From positions 1 to 11,805 of the forward strand of contig UQHL01000039.1 in the NCBI GenBank assembly GCA_900540805.1: a DNA stretch of 11,805 nt, read 5' to 3'. The translations under genes were made by a program, and so were the position numbers. Every line of letters begins with the position of its first letter. Position 1 is the stretch's first letter. Under the pieces are notes generated by a model that saw nothing but the letters and a program-made list of their open reading frames with translations, was not told where the DNA came from and made no database searches. Shown in pieces: positions 1 to 5,905 of this stretch. This stretch comes from an uncultured Eubacteriales bacterium. Lineage in GTDB: Bacteria; Bacillota; Clostridia; Christensenellales; Borkfalkiaceae.

Positions 1-60
1 ACAAGGGCTATGCCCGAAAATGAAAAACCACCCGCTATGCGGGTGGATGATTATTAATAT
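1..60 (+). mobile_element. IS200-like right-end remnant with hairpins
   Basis: Two short perfect hairpins sit here: GGGC-TAT-GCCC at 5-15 and CCACCCGC-TAT-GCGGGTGG at 28-46 (8-bp stem, 3-nt loop), the second preceded by GAAAAA. Short palindromic hairpins just inside the ends, with no terminal inverted repeats, are typical of IS200/IS605-family elements. From memory this layout resembles the region downstream of tnpA in clostridial IS200 elements, but no tnpA is visible because the window starts here. The hairpin could instead be a simple terminator-like structure, although no strong T-run follows it. Its resemblance to the hairpin at 11767-11785 supports the mobile-element reading. Confidence 0.5.
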
Positions 61-66
61 AAGAAA

Positions 67-116
67 TATGTGGTAATCGCGTAGTTCGGGAAAAGCTAAT
101 CGGTGAGCCTTGAAAT
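67..116 (+). repeat. Degenerate copy of the right-edge repeat (IS200-like left end)
   Basis: Positions 77-104 match 11778-11805 at 22 of 28 positions, and all six differences are transitions. The 5' arm of the hairpin that is intact at the right edge (11767-11774) is eroded here, so this copy no longer folds cleanly. It follows the right-end hairpin (28-46) almost directly. That gives an end-to-end order of one element's right end and another's left end, with no transposase following. It is probably a decayed or truncated element. Confidence 0.5.
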
Positions 117-164
117 AAAAGCTTCGATTGTGTATATAAAGTATAATGAATGATAGAAGCTTTT
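117..164 (+). other. Long-loop inverted repeat (AAAAGCTTC / GAAGCTTTT)
   Basis: A 9-bp inverted repeat pairs 117-125 with 156-164, across a 30-nt AT-rich loop, and a short T-run follows. It could be a weak terminator protecting the next promoter from upstream transcription, or part of the leader of the decayed IS200-like element. Nothing else was recognised between the repeat at 67-116 and the promoter at 183. Confidence 0.3.
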
Positions 165-182
165 TGAAAAATGAGGATAACC

Positions 183-211
183 TTGACAAAAAGATAGAAA
201 TATGCTATATT
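183..211 (+). promoter_or_regulatory. Sigma-A promoter of the hydrolase gene
   Basis: TTGACA at 183-188, a 17-nt spacer, and TATATT at 206-211 with an extended -10 TGC at 203-205. The predicted start of transcription is near 218, giving a leader of about 90 nt before the ATG at 308. Confidence 0.8.
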
Positions 212-215
212 TATT

Positions 216-231
216 TGGGATAATGCTCCCA
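216..231 (+). promoter_or_regulatory. Inverted repeat at the predicted +1 (possible operator)
   Basis: TGGGA (216-220) and TCCCA (227-231) form an inverted repeat with a 6-nt spacer, lying just downstream of the -10 box and covering the expected transcription start. That is a usual place for a repressor site, but no regulator is encoded beside it and five-base arms can arise by chance. Confidence 0.25.
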
Positions 232-307
232 TTAATTTCCCAATATCGGTGGATAGACAATGTTTTTGCTTGGAAGTTAAGGAGTATGCGCCCGCTTGGA
301 GGAAAGT

Positions 308-1063
308 ATGAAAAGGCTTTTGGATATCGCTTACGACTGCGGGGAAAAAAATAAGCTCGACGCATATTTACCCGAAGGAAAAGAGCTTCCCATTATCGTT
401 TATTTCCATGGCGGCGGGCTGGAAGGCGGGGACAAGGGCGACGAAAATTTTCGGGAAATCGGGGAGAGTTTTGCTGACGGCGGATACGGTTTTGTATCGG
501 TAAATTATCGTTTATATGGTGACGGAGCAGCCTTTCCCGATTATATAACCGACTGTGCCAAAGCAATAGCGTACATACGGCAAAATATCTCACGTTTTTC
601 GGGCAACGGGCAGATTTTTGTATCGGGACAGTCCGCCGGCGCCTGGATTGCTTTAATGCTTTGCCTCAATCCTCGTTACCTTAAAGATCTGGGTATCTCG
701 CCGCAGGAGATTTCCGGTTGGATTATCGACAGCGCACAGACAACTTCCCACTTTAACGTTATCAAACGAGAGCGTGGAGATAATCCTCTCTTGCAGCGAA
801 TCGACGAATATGCTCCGCTCTATTACGTCGATAATAATACGCGTTTTACACGCATGCTAATGATGTTCTACCGTGAAGATATGCCCTGCCGTCCCGAACA
901 AAATCGGCTTTTCGTCAGTGCTGTCTCAGCTTTTAACCAAAATGCGGATATTCGCTTCCTCGAACTTCCCGGCGAACATTGTCACGGTTCTTCCGTAAAG
1001 GATTCCGATGGGCAATATCCCTTTGTCAAGGAAGCATTAAAATGGCTCAAAGGTGATTCTTGA
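308..1063 (+). CDS. Alpha/beta hydrolase (carboxylesterase/lipase-like)
   Basis: Predicted cytoplasmic serine hydrolase of 251 residues with no signal peptide; the substrate, probably an ester, is unknown. Visible motifs are the oxyanion-hole HGGG at 34-37, the nucleophile elbow GQSAG at 107-111 (Ser109), a candidate acid at Asp181, and the candidate histidines 214/216 in GEHCHG near the C-terminus. This order and the length fit the carboxylesterase/alpha-beta hydrolase-3 type. The ATG at 308 was chosen because GGAGG at 298-302 lies 5 nt upstream; an in-frame TTG at 296 would destroy that arrangement. It is a single-gene unit with its own promoter (183-211) and terminator (1078-1125). The gene is visibly more AT-rich than later genes and lies beside insertion-sequence remnants, so acquisition by transfer is possible but unproven. 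Confidence 0.85.
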   Translation: MKRLLDIAYDCGEKNKLDAYLPEGKELPIIVYFHGGGLEGGDKGDENFREIGESFADGGYGFVSVNYRLYGDGAAFPDYITDCAKAIAYIRQNISRFSGNGQIFVSGQSAGAWIALMLCLNPRYLKDLGISPQEISGWIIDSAQTTSHFNVIKRERGDNPLLQRIDEYAPLYYVDNNTRFTRMLMMFYREDMPCRPEQNRLFVSAVSAFNQNADIRFLELPGEHCHGSSVKDSDGQYPFVKEALKWLKGDS

Positions 1064-1077
1064 AATAAAATGCTTTC

Positions 1078-1125
1078 AATAGCTTCGTCCAAAAATACTT
1101 GGAGGAAGCTATTATTTATTTTTAT
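1078..1125 (+). terminator. Rho-independent terminator after the hydrolase
   Basis: The arm at 1078-1092 pairs with 1099-1113: 14 base pairs interrupted by one G-G mismatch (1087/1104), around a 6-nt loop. A T-rich tract follows at 1112-1125. It separates the hydrolase from the next promoter at 1134. Confidence 0.75.
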
Positions 1126-1133
1126 CGAAACGC

Positions 1134-1162
1134 TTGACAAAAGAAAAAGAAATGCGTATAAT
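1134..1162 (+). promoter_or_regulatory. Perfect-consensus sigma-A promoter of the AbrB/ABC operon
   Basis: TTGACA at 1134-1139, a 17-nt spacer, and TATAAT at 1157-1162: both hexamers match consensus exactly. Such a strong core promoter suggests that expression is limited by a repressor, for which the AbrB-family gene directly downstream is the obvious candidate. Confidence 0.9.
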
Positions 1163-1190
1163 AAGTTATACAAATCATACTTATCATACT
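1161..1190 (+). promoter_or_regulatory. Repeats between -10 and RBS: possible AbrB-family operator
   Basis: ATCATACT occurs twice, at 1174-1181 and 1183-1190 (9-bp period). An overlapping inverted repeat, ATAAGT (1161-1166) and ACTTAT (1179-1184), starts inside the -10 box. The region covers the expected transcription start and the 5' leader, where a bound protein would block initiation. Autoregulation by the downstream AbrB-type protein is an inference. Confidence 0.4.
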
Positions 1191-1205
1191 AAAAGGAGGC
1201 CATAT

Positions 1206-1442
1206 ATGGGAAATTTTCCCGAAGGCAAATATGCCTGGACGGTAAAGGTGGGGGAAAAAGGGCAAATCGTCATTCCTAAAGAAGCGCGGGATGTGTTTGG
1301 GATCGAGGCGGGAGATACATTGATTCTGCTCGGGGACGTAAAACAGGGTTTGGCAATTCCGCCCAAAGAGAGTTTTTCATTCTGGACGGAAAGGGTGTTT
1401 TCGAAAGGAATTCCCGACGAAAAGAACGGAAAAGAGGAATGA
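1206..1442 (+). CDS. AbrB/MazE/SpoVT-family DNA-binding regulator
   Basis: Small (78-residue) DNA-binding protein. Residues about 12-44 form a SpoVT/AbrB swapped-hairpin domain with the characteristic VGEKGQIVIPKEAR stretch, followed by a GIEAGDTL turn and a short charged tail. Members bind DNA as dimers or higher oligomers. Genes of this type often lead ABC-transporter operons in Clostridia, so this one probably controls the ATPase and permease behind it. It could in principle be a MazE-like antitoxin, but no toxin gene is adjacent. The ATG at 1206 is chosen because AAAGGAGG at 1192-1199 lies 6 nt upstream; a longer reading from the TTG at 1134 would put the start codon inside the -35 box. 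A 66-nt gap follows before the ATPase, with no promoter or terminator seen in it. Confidence 0.85.
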   Translation: MGNFPEGKYAWTVKVGEKGQIVIPKEARDVFGIEAGDTLILLGDVKQGLAIPPKESFSFWTERVFSKGIPDEKNGKEE

Positions 1443-1508
1443 GCAGAAAAGAACGGTATCGGCAGAAAGCGAAAAGGCTGAAAGGCTTTCGCGGAGAAGA
1501 GGAGAGAA

Positions 1509-2384
1509 ATGGAAGAAATTTTATCGGTAAAGCATCTCGAAAAGCATTACGCGGGCTTTGATCTCGACGCAAGCTTTGCCTTGCGGCGGGGCAGAATTAC
1601 GGGATTTATCGGCCGCAACGGCGCGGGAAAGACCACCGCCTTGAAATCCATGCTTTCCCTTGTGCATCCCGACGGGGGAAGCATTGAATTTTTCGGGCTG
1701 GATTTCAAGGAACACGAACGGGAGATCAAAAAGAAAATAGGCTTCGTCTCGGGCGGGTTTTCCTATTATCCGCACAAGAAACTAAAGGCAATTACCGCGG
1801 CGACGCGGGCGTTTTATCCCGACTGGAGAGAGGACGCCTATAACGGATATATAAAAAAGTTCGGACTTGACGAAGCCAAGACGCCCGCGCAGCTCTCAGA
1901 CGGCATGAAGGTGAAATACGCGCTCGCACTGGCGCTTTCGCACGGCGCGCAGCTGCTGATCCTCGACGAACCTACCAGCGGTATCGACCCCGTATCCCGC
2001 GAGGAGCTAGTGGATATCTTCCTCTCCCTCTCCGATGAGGGAAAGACGGTGTTTTTCTCCACGCATATTACCTCTGATCTCGAAAAATGCGCCGACGACG
2101 TGGTATATATCCGCCGCGGGAAAATCCTTGCGACGGGGGCTTTGGACGGTTTTATTTCCGAATATGCGGCGGCCGAATTTTCCCCCGCGGCGTTTGAGGC
2201 GGTTCCCCCCGAGCTTCGGGCGGCCCTGATCGGCGTAAAGCGCAGTAAAATCGGACATTCGGCTTTGGTGTCTGCGGAACATGCGGAAAGGGCGAGGTCG
2301 GCGGGCGGGGAGGTTCGCCACGCCGATCTGGAGACGATTATGGTACATCTCGACCGTGAGGGGCGGGAAGGGGAGGACGAATAA
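1509..2384 (+). CDS. ABC transporter ATP-binding protein
   Basis: Cytoplasmic ATPase subunit of an ABC-2-type exporter, 291 residues. Motifs: Walker A GRNGAGKT at 35-42; signature LSDGM at 129-133 in place of LSGGQ, a variant usual in BcrA-like exporters; Walker B LLILDEP at 149-155 with catalytic Glu154; D-loop SGID at 157-160; switch His186 in STH. No glutamine is seen at the usual Q-loop position (around 78-84, GFVSGGF), which also varies in this subfamily. The last 80 or so residues form an accessory tail. The start is supported by a GAGGAG-type ribosome binding site just upstream. The stop codon directly abuts the permease start, so the two are almost certainly translated together. The substrate is unknown; drug or peptide export, or self-immunity, are typical roles. 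Confidence 0.92.
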   Translation: MEEILSVKHLEKHYAGFDLDASFALRRGRITGFIGRNGAGKTTALKSMLSLVHPDGGSIEFFGLDFKEHEREIKKKIGFVSGGFSYYPHKKLKAITAATRAFYPDWREDAYNGYIKKFGLDEAKTPAQLSDGMKVKYALALALSHGAQLLILDEPTSGIDPVSREELVDIFLSLSDEGKTVFFSTHITSDLEKCADDVVYIRRGKILATGALDGFISEYAAAEFSPAAFEAVPPELRAALIGVKRSKIGHSALVSAEHAERARSAGGEVRHADLETIMVHLDREGREGEDE

Positions 2385-3032
2385 ATGAAAGAATTGCTTA
2401 AAAAGGAAATCTCCCTCGTTCTGCATCCGACCAATTGGCTGTTTTTGGCGCTTTCGGCGCTGGTGTTGGTTCCCAATTATCCCTACTACGTCACCTTTTT
2501 CTATACGGGGCTGGGGATATTTTTTCTCTGCCTTTCGGGGCGGGAAAACAAGGACCTCGAATATACGGTCGCCCTGCCCGTGGAAAAACGGGACGTCGTG
2601 CGCGCGAGAATTCTCGTCGCTCTATTGTTGGAAGCCGCGCAGATGTTGCTGGTCGGCCTGTTCGTCGCCGTGTCACAGAGCGCGCTCAAGCAAAAAAATC
2701 TCGTGGGCATGGACGCCAATCTTTCGCTTTTGGGGCTGTCTCTGCCCATGCTGGGGCTGTTTAACGCCGTATTTTTCGGGCTGTATTTCAAAAATCTCGT
2801 CAAGGTGGGAAAAGCGTTCGGAATCGCAAGCATCGCGATAGCCGCATACATGGTGGCCGCAGAAACCTGTGCGCACGCCCTTCCGTTTGTACGGGACGTC
2901 CTGGATACGCCCGACCCGCAGCACCTTACGGCAAAGCTCGTCACGCTGTTTTTGGGACTGGCGGCGTTTGTTGCGCTGACCGTTATCACGTTAAAGAAGT
3001 CGGAAAAGAATTTTGAGAAGCAGGATCTTTAA
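2385..3032 (+). CDS. ABC-2 type transporter permease
   Basis: Integral membrane subunit, 215 residues, paired with the preceding ATPase. Hydrophobic segments lie near residues 16-36, 37-52, 73-95, 113-134, 142-160 and 182-201, giving about six membrane helices, the usual number for a small ABC-2 half transporter. The cytoplasmic stretch DLEYTVALPVEKRDVV (57-72) matches the 'LP(I/V).(R/K).DIV' loop common in the ABC2_membrane_5 type. The start codon follows the ATPase stop with no gap, and its ribosome binding site (GGGGAGG) lies within the ATPase's 3' end. The last gene of the operon, it is followed by the shared terminator at 3055-3084. Confidence 0.87.
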   Translation: MKELLKKEISLVLHPTNWLFLALSALVLVPNYPYYVTFFYTGLGIFFLCLSGRENKDLEYTVALPVEKRDVVRARILVALLLEAAQMLLVGLFVAVSQSALKQKNLVGMDANLSLLGLSLPMLGLFNAVFFGLYFKNLVKVGKAFGIASIAIAAYMVAAETCAHALPFVRDVLDTPDPQHLTAKLVTLFLGLAAFVALTVITLKKSEKNFEKQDL

Positions 3033-3054
3033 CAGAAAGACCGTCAATAAAAAT

Positions 3055-3084
3055 CCCCTCCCCGCAAAAATATGCGGGGAGGGG
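3055..3084. terminator. Bidirectional terminator between convergent genes
   Basis: A perfect 12-bp GC-rich stem pairs 3055-3066 with 3073-3084 around a 6-nt loop. A T-rich tract follows on the plus strand (to about 3096), and A-rich sequence precedes it (3048-3053), which reads as a T-tract on the minus strand. It therefore serves both the permease (plus) and the SDR gene (minus). Confidence 0.9.
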
Positions 3085-3102
3085 TTCGTCGTTTTTACGA
3101 AA

Positions 3103-3861
3103 TTAAAGGTTTACGCCGAAATCGCTCACCATGATTTGTCCCGTGAGGGCTTTGGACTCGTCGGAGGCGAGGAAGAGCAGAATATTGGCGACGTCCTCGG
3201 CCTGACAGGACTTCAAAGACAGGTCGCCGTGCTTATTCATGGCGCCCATCATGTTCATATCCAGCTGAGCGGGATTGAGTCCCATCGTCATGGGCGTAAC
3301 GATGTTTCCGGGGCAGACCGCGTTGCAGCGGATATATTTATCGGCCAGAAGCATGGCGGTGTGCTTGGTGATGCCGATGATGGCCGCTTTGGACGCGACG
3401 TAAACCGCGCCGCCGCCTCCGTTGTAGCCTGCGACCGAGGCGACGTTGACGATGGAGGCGCCGCTTTCCATGTGCCCGAGCGCCGCCCTGATGCATTGCA
3501 TGGTTCCCACTTCGTTGATCGCGATCACCTTTTCGGCGTCGTCGTCCAGATACTTGTCGATCGCTTTCAGACCCGTGTCCAAAACGCCCGCGTTGTTGAT
3601 GAGGATATCGATTTTTCCGAACTTGTCTGCCGCGGCTTTCATCAGCGCCTTGCAGTCTCCGTCCTTGGAAATGTCGGTGGGCACGGTGAGTACGTTTCCG
3701 CCCGCGGCCTTGATTTTTTCCGCCACCTCGTCGAGCGCGTTCTGCCGTCTCGCGCTGATGACCACGTTTGCGCCTTCGCTTGCGAACAAAATTGCCGCCG
3801 CCGCGCCTACGCCTGAATTGCCGCCCGTGATGACGGCCGTTTTGCCTTGTAAACGATTCAT
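3103..3861 (-). CDS. Short-chain dehydrogenase/reductase (classical SDR)
   Basis: Cytoplasmic NAD(P)-dependent oxidoreductase with a Rossmann fold; 252 residues, the usual length for a classical SDR. Motifs: cofactor loop TGGNSGVG at 12-19, Asp63 in TDIS, NNAG at 89-92, and catalytic residues Asn116, Ser142, Tyr154 and Lys158 (YVASK). Arg38-Arg39 after the second beta strand suggest NADP(H) rather than NAD(H). The substrate cannot be told: FabG-like, sugar-alcohol and hydroxysteroid dehydrogenases all share this pattern. The start is supported by AAGGAG on the minus strand (3872-3877), about 10 nt before the ATG. It is a single-gene unit with its own extended -10 promoter (3904-3932), divergent from the nuclease operon. 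Confidence 0.92.
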   Translation of the reverse strand: MNRLQGKTAVITGGNSGVGAAAAILFASEGANVVISARRQNALDEVAEKIKAAGGNVLTVPTDISKDGDCKALMKAAADKFGKIDILINNAGVLDTGLKAIDKYLDDDAEKVIAINEVGTMQCIRAALGHMESGASIVNVASVAGYNGGGGAVYVASKAAIIGITKHTAMLLADKYIRCNAVCPGNIVTPMTMGLNPAQLDMNMMGAMNKHGDLSLKSCQAEDVANILLFLASDESKALTGQIMVSDFGVNL

Positions 3862-3903
3862 GATTGTAATTCTCCTTGAGTGTTTATTTTGTATCCGTCG
3901 GGC

Positions 3904-3932
3904 AGTGTATCACATTTTTCCCAAATTGTCAA
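3904..3932 (-). promoter_or_regulatory. Sigma-A promoter of the SDR gene
   Basis: On the minus strand: TTGACA (3932-3927), a 17-nt spacer, and TACACT (3909-3904) with an extended -10 TGA directly before it. The distance to the SDR start codon is about 42 nt. It is back to back with the promoter at 3972-4000. Confidence 0.8.
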
Positions 3933-3971
3933 CCCCGATACGAAAAATTTCACCTATTTTTAAGATTAGGG

Positions 3972-4000
3972 TTGCGGAAGGCGGAAAAAGGTGCTATAAT
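3972..4000 (+). promoter_or_regulatory. Sigma-A promoter of the nuclease/SHOCT operon
   Basis: TTGCGG at 3972-3977, a 17-nt spacer, and a perfect TATAAT at 3995-4000 with extended -10 TGC at 3992-3994. The leader to the ATG at 4092 is about 85 nt. Confidence 0.78.
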
Positions 4001-4017
4001 AGAAGCGAAAAGGTGCT

Positions 4018-4048
4018 GGCGCGGAGCGTTTGCAAACATTTTCGCGCC
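4018..4048 (+). promoter_or_regulatory. Leader hairpin with nested palindrome GTTTGCAAAC
   Basis: In the leader of the nuclease operon GGCGCG (4018-4023) can pair with CGCGCC (4043-4048). Inside the loop lies the perfect 10-bp palindrome GTTTGCAAAC (4028-4037). It could be an operator downstream of the start site or a folded leader element. No riboswitch class was recognised. Confidence 0.3.
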
Positions 4049-4091
4049 CTGTTCATGGGATAAAGGGGCGGCGGGCAAAGGAGCGAAAAAG

Positions 4092-4748
4092 ATGGGCGTG
4101 ACGAAAACGGATTTTGTGCGCGGGCTTCAGTGCCCGAAAATGCTGTGGCTGGACAGTCATAAGCCGCTGGAAAAGATAATTCCCGAAGCGGTGCAAAAGC
4201 GGCTCGACGAGGGGAACGAGTTCGGGGATCAGGCAATGGGGTTGTTCGGCGAGTACGTCGAAACGACGGCCTACCGCGCGGACGGGCGTCTGGACTATAA
4301 AAAAATGCTGGAAACGACCGCGCGGTGTCTGCTGGCGGGCGTGCCCGTCATTTGCGAGGCGGCGTTTTCGTGGTACGGAAATTACTGCGCGGCGGATATC
4401 CTGAAAAAGACACCCACGGGGTACGAGCTGTACGAAGTGAAAAACGCGCCAGCGCCGCGGCGGGAATTTCTCGTCGATCTGGGCTTTCAGAGCTTTCTCA
4501 TCCGAAAGAGCGGCGTTCCGTTGGAAAAATGCTTCCTCATTTTGCGCGGCGAGGGGGAAGATGCGTACAAAATCGAGGAGGTAACGTCGGCCGCGCGGAC
4601 GTTTGAAAAAACGGCGGACAGAAAGATCTGGGACTTTTCAAGGCTCAAAAAACAGGGAGAGGAACCGTGCGTCGCGGTGGGGCTGCAGTGCGACGAACCG
4701 TATCGGTGCTGGTATTACGAATATTGCCACGGCCAAAAACAGATATGA
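4092..4748 (+). CDS. Cas4-like PD-(D/E)XK nuclease, Fe-S cluster type, stand-alone
   Basis: Predicted cytoplasmic DNA nuclease of 218 residues. The core has Glu89, Asp102 (AADIL) and Glu115-Val-Lys117 (ELYEVK), followed by Asp129 and Gln133 (LVDLGFQ), the order expected for a RecB/Cas4-type PD-(D/E)XK fold. One N-terminal cysteine (Cys14, QCPKMLWL) and three C-terminal ones (Cys200, Cys206, Cys212, in a C-x5-C-x5-C pattern) match the split ligand set of a Cas4/AddB-type 4Fe-4S cluster. The sequence resembles the N-terminal half of DUF2779 proteins but stops right after the last cysteine, so the DUF2779 half is absent. The ATG at 4092 is chosen for AAAGGAG at 4077-4083; upstream in-frame sequence covers the promoter and is not coding. 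No cas genes or CRISPR array are nearby. The next gene starts 11 nt downstream, so they are probably cotranscribed. Confidence 0.75.
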   Translation: MGVTKTDFVRGLQCPKMLWLDSHKPLEKIIPEAVQKRLDEGNEFGDQAMGLFGEYVETTAYRADGRLDYKKMLETTARCLLAGVPVICEAAFSWYGNYCAADILKKTPTGYELYEVKNAPAPRREFLVDLGFQSFLIRKSGVPLEKCFLILRGEGEDAYKIEEVTSAARTFEKTADRKIWDFSRLKKQGEEPCVAVGLQCDEPYRCWYYEYCHGQKQI

Positions 4749-4759
4749 GAGGTGAGGAG

Positions 4760-5884
4760 ATGAAAAAAGCAGTGTTGAAATTGAGAAAAAATTCGGGCGC
4801 GCACATTGCGGCGGCCGTTTTGGGCGGCGTTGCGGTGTTTTTGCTTTTGTTGAATATTGTCAGCGTTGACGGAACGACGCAAAGTATATTTTTAGTCGGT
4901 TTCAGACGATTTCTATATTTTATGGAAAACGGGTGGGTATTTGCGGCGTTTGCAGAGATCGCTTCGTGGGTGTTGCGGCTGCTCTTTTTAATTTCGCTGA
5001 TTGCGGCCCCAATTTTGGCGAAGAAATCCTTCCTCGTCTCCGTTGTACCCTGCGGAATTTTAGCCGTCTGTTGCATTTGGAGAATATTGTTCGGCTCCCT
5101 TTGGTCGGAGGAAGCGGGCGCTTTTCTCCTGTTGTTTTTTATCGACGTCGCGCTGGGCCTGCCCCTTTTGCTGATGGGGCTGGGCGCCGTGAAAACAAAA
5201 ACCGCGGCGATCGTCGTATCCTCGGTTTTGCTCGGCTTTTTCACTCTGCTGACTTTGGGAGAAGGTCTGCCCTTTGTCCTCTATCTGGACAACGGGAGAT
5301 ATGAAATCGTAAACCTGTCGGGATTTTTTGCTTTTCAGTTGGAGTGTATCGCAATTCTTGTCCTCGCCGCGGGAACGGAATCTCCCGCCGAATATGCGGC
5401 GCGGCTTCAGGCGGAGACCGTCGGAAACGGTTTCGCGCCGATGGGAAACCGCGGACAGTTTTTTGCGGCTACCAACATAAAGGGCAATCCCTATGCGGAG
5501 TATGGACGAAATCCCTATTCGGCCGCTTATGCGCCGCCCGCGCGGCCGACGGCTCCGTCTTCAGCGTCTGCTCCCGCGAGCGTCCGCCCTACATACGCTT
5601 CGTCCAAGGCGTCAAACGTTTCTGCTCCCGCGCGGCCGATGCCCGCGCCTATAAGTCCAAACGCTTCTGCTCCCGTACGGCCGATGCCCGCGCCTATAAG
5701 TCCAAACGCTTCCATGCCCGCCAAGCCTATGGGGGGAGTCTCCGCGGGGGCGCCTGTTGCCGTCGAAGATAAAACCGAAGCCATCGTAAAAAGAATGAAA
5801 CTGTTGGAGCGGCTGAAGTCGGAAGGACTGATCGGCGACGAAGAATACAGGGCAAAGCGGGAAGAAATACTGAAAAATATCTGA
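4760..5884 (+). CDS. Six-helix membrane protein with Pro/Ala-rich repeats and C-terminal SHOCT domain
   Basis: Membrane protein of 374 residues, function unknown. Hydrophobic segments lie near residues 14-36, 64-86, 91-110, 121-144, 149-170 and 186-205. A soluble tail follows: two NPY motifs (243-245, 251-253), a Pro/Ala/Ser-rich linker (about 255-335) with a 15-residue tandem repeat (288-302 and 303-317, plus a partial third), and a SHOCT-like helical hairpin at about 344-374 (LLERLKSEGLIGDEEY). SHOCT is a short C-terminal module, probably for oligomerisation. The start at 4760 is preceded by GAGGTGAGGAG; a longer in-frame reading would run back into the nuclease gene. It lies 11 nt after the nuclease stop and 21 nt before a second SHOCT membrane protein of the same architecture, suggesting a cotranscribed pair derived by duplication. 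Confidence 0.8.
   Translation: MKKAVLKLRKNSGAHIAAAVLGGVAVFLLLLNIVSVDGTTQSIFLVGFRRFLYFMENGWVFAAFAEIASWVLRLLFLISLIAAPILAKKSFLVSVVPCGILAVCCIWRILFGSLWSEEAGAFLLLFFIDVALGLPLLLMGLGAVKTKTAAIVVSSVLLGFFTLLTLGEGLPFVLYLDNGRYEIVNLSGFFAFQLECIAILVLAAGTESPAEYAARLQAETVGNGFAPMGNRGQFFAATNIKGNPYAEYGRNPYSAAYAPPARPTAPSSASAPASVRPTYASSKASNVSAPARPMPAPISPNASAPVRPMPAPISPNASMPAKPMGGVSAGAPVAVEDKTEAIVKRMKLLERLKSEGLIGDEEYRAKREEILKNI
5621..5731 (+). repeat. 45-bp in-frame tandem repeat coding for a 15-residue motif
   Basis: Units at 5621-5665 and 5666-5710 differ at only two bases; a shorter diverged third unit follows to about 5731. The unit encodes SAPARPMPAPISPNA, with Val in place of the second Ala in unit 2. Because 45 is a multiple of three, changes in copy number would keep the reading frame, so the linker length may vary between strains. 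Confidence 0.9.
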
Positions 5885-5905
5885 TGGGGGAGGATTGAAA
5901 AAACG

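Noticed and set aside
286..354. 22-codon leader reading frame overlapping the hydrolase start
   Set aside because: Its ATG is only about 1 nt from GGAG, too close for normal initiation, and the peptide has no attenuation features such as a run of one amino acid.
1206..1442. MazE-type antitoxin of a toxin-antitoxin pair
   Set aside because: No small toxin gene is adjacent; the next genes are an ABC ATPase and permease, so a transcriptional regulator of that operon is more likely.
1443..1508. Hairpin (GCGAAA...TTTCGC) as a terminator between the AbrB gene and the ATPase
   Set aside because: Only six base pairs, no T-run follows, and the gap holds no new promoter; a weak processing or attenuation role cannot be excluded, but evidence is lacking.
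3013..3816. Long plus-strand reading frame (267 codons) opposite the SDR gene
   Set aside because: It is antisense to a gene with complete SDR motifs, starts inside the permease gene, spans the terminator, and its translation resembles no known protein.
3876..4091. N-terminal extension of the nuclease gene to an upstream in-frame ATG
   Set aside because: The extension covers both divergent promoters, has no family similarity, and ATG 4092 has a good AAAGGAG site and begins exactly at the family's conserved N-terminus.
4667..4759. N-terminal extension of the first SHOCT protein
   Set aside because: It would overlap the nuclease gene by 82 nt in another frame; ATG 4760 has a ribosome binding site and begins with a normal short basic N-terminus before the first membrane helix.
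5621..5731. CRISPR-like repeats near a Cas4-like gene
   Set aside because: The repeats are directly adjacent, without spacers, and encode an in-frame 15-residue protein repeat.
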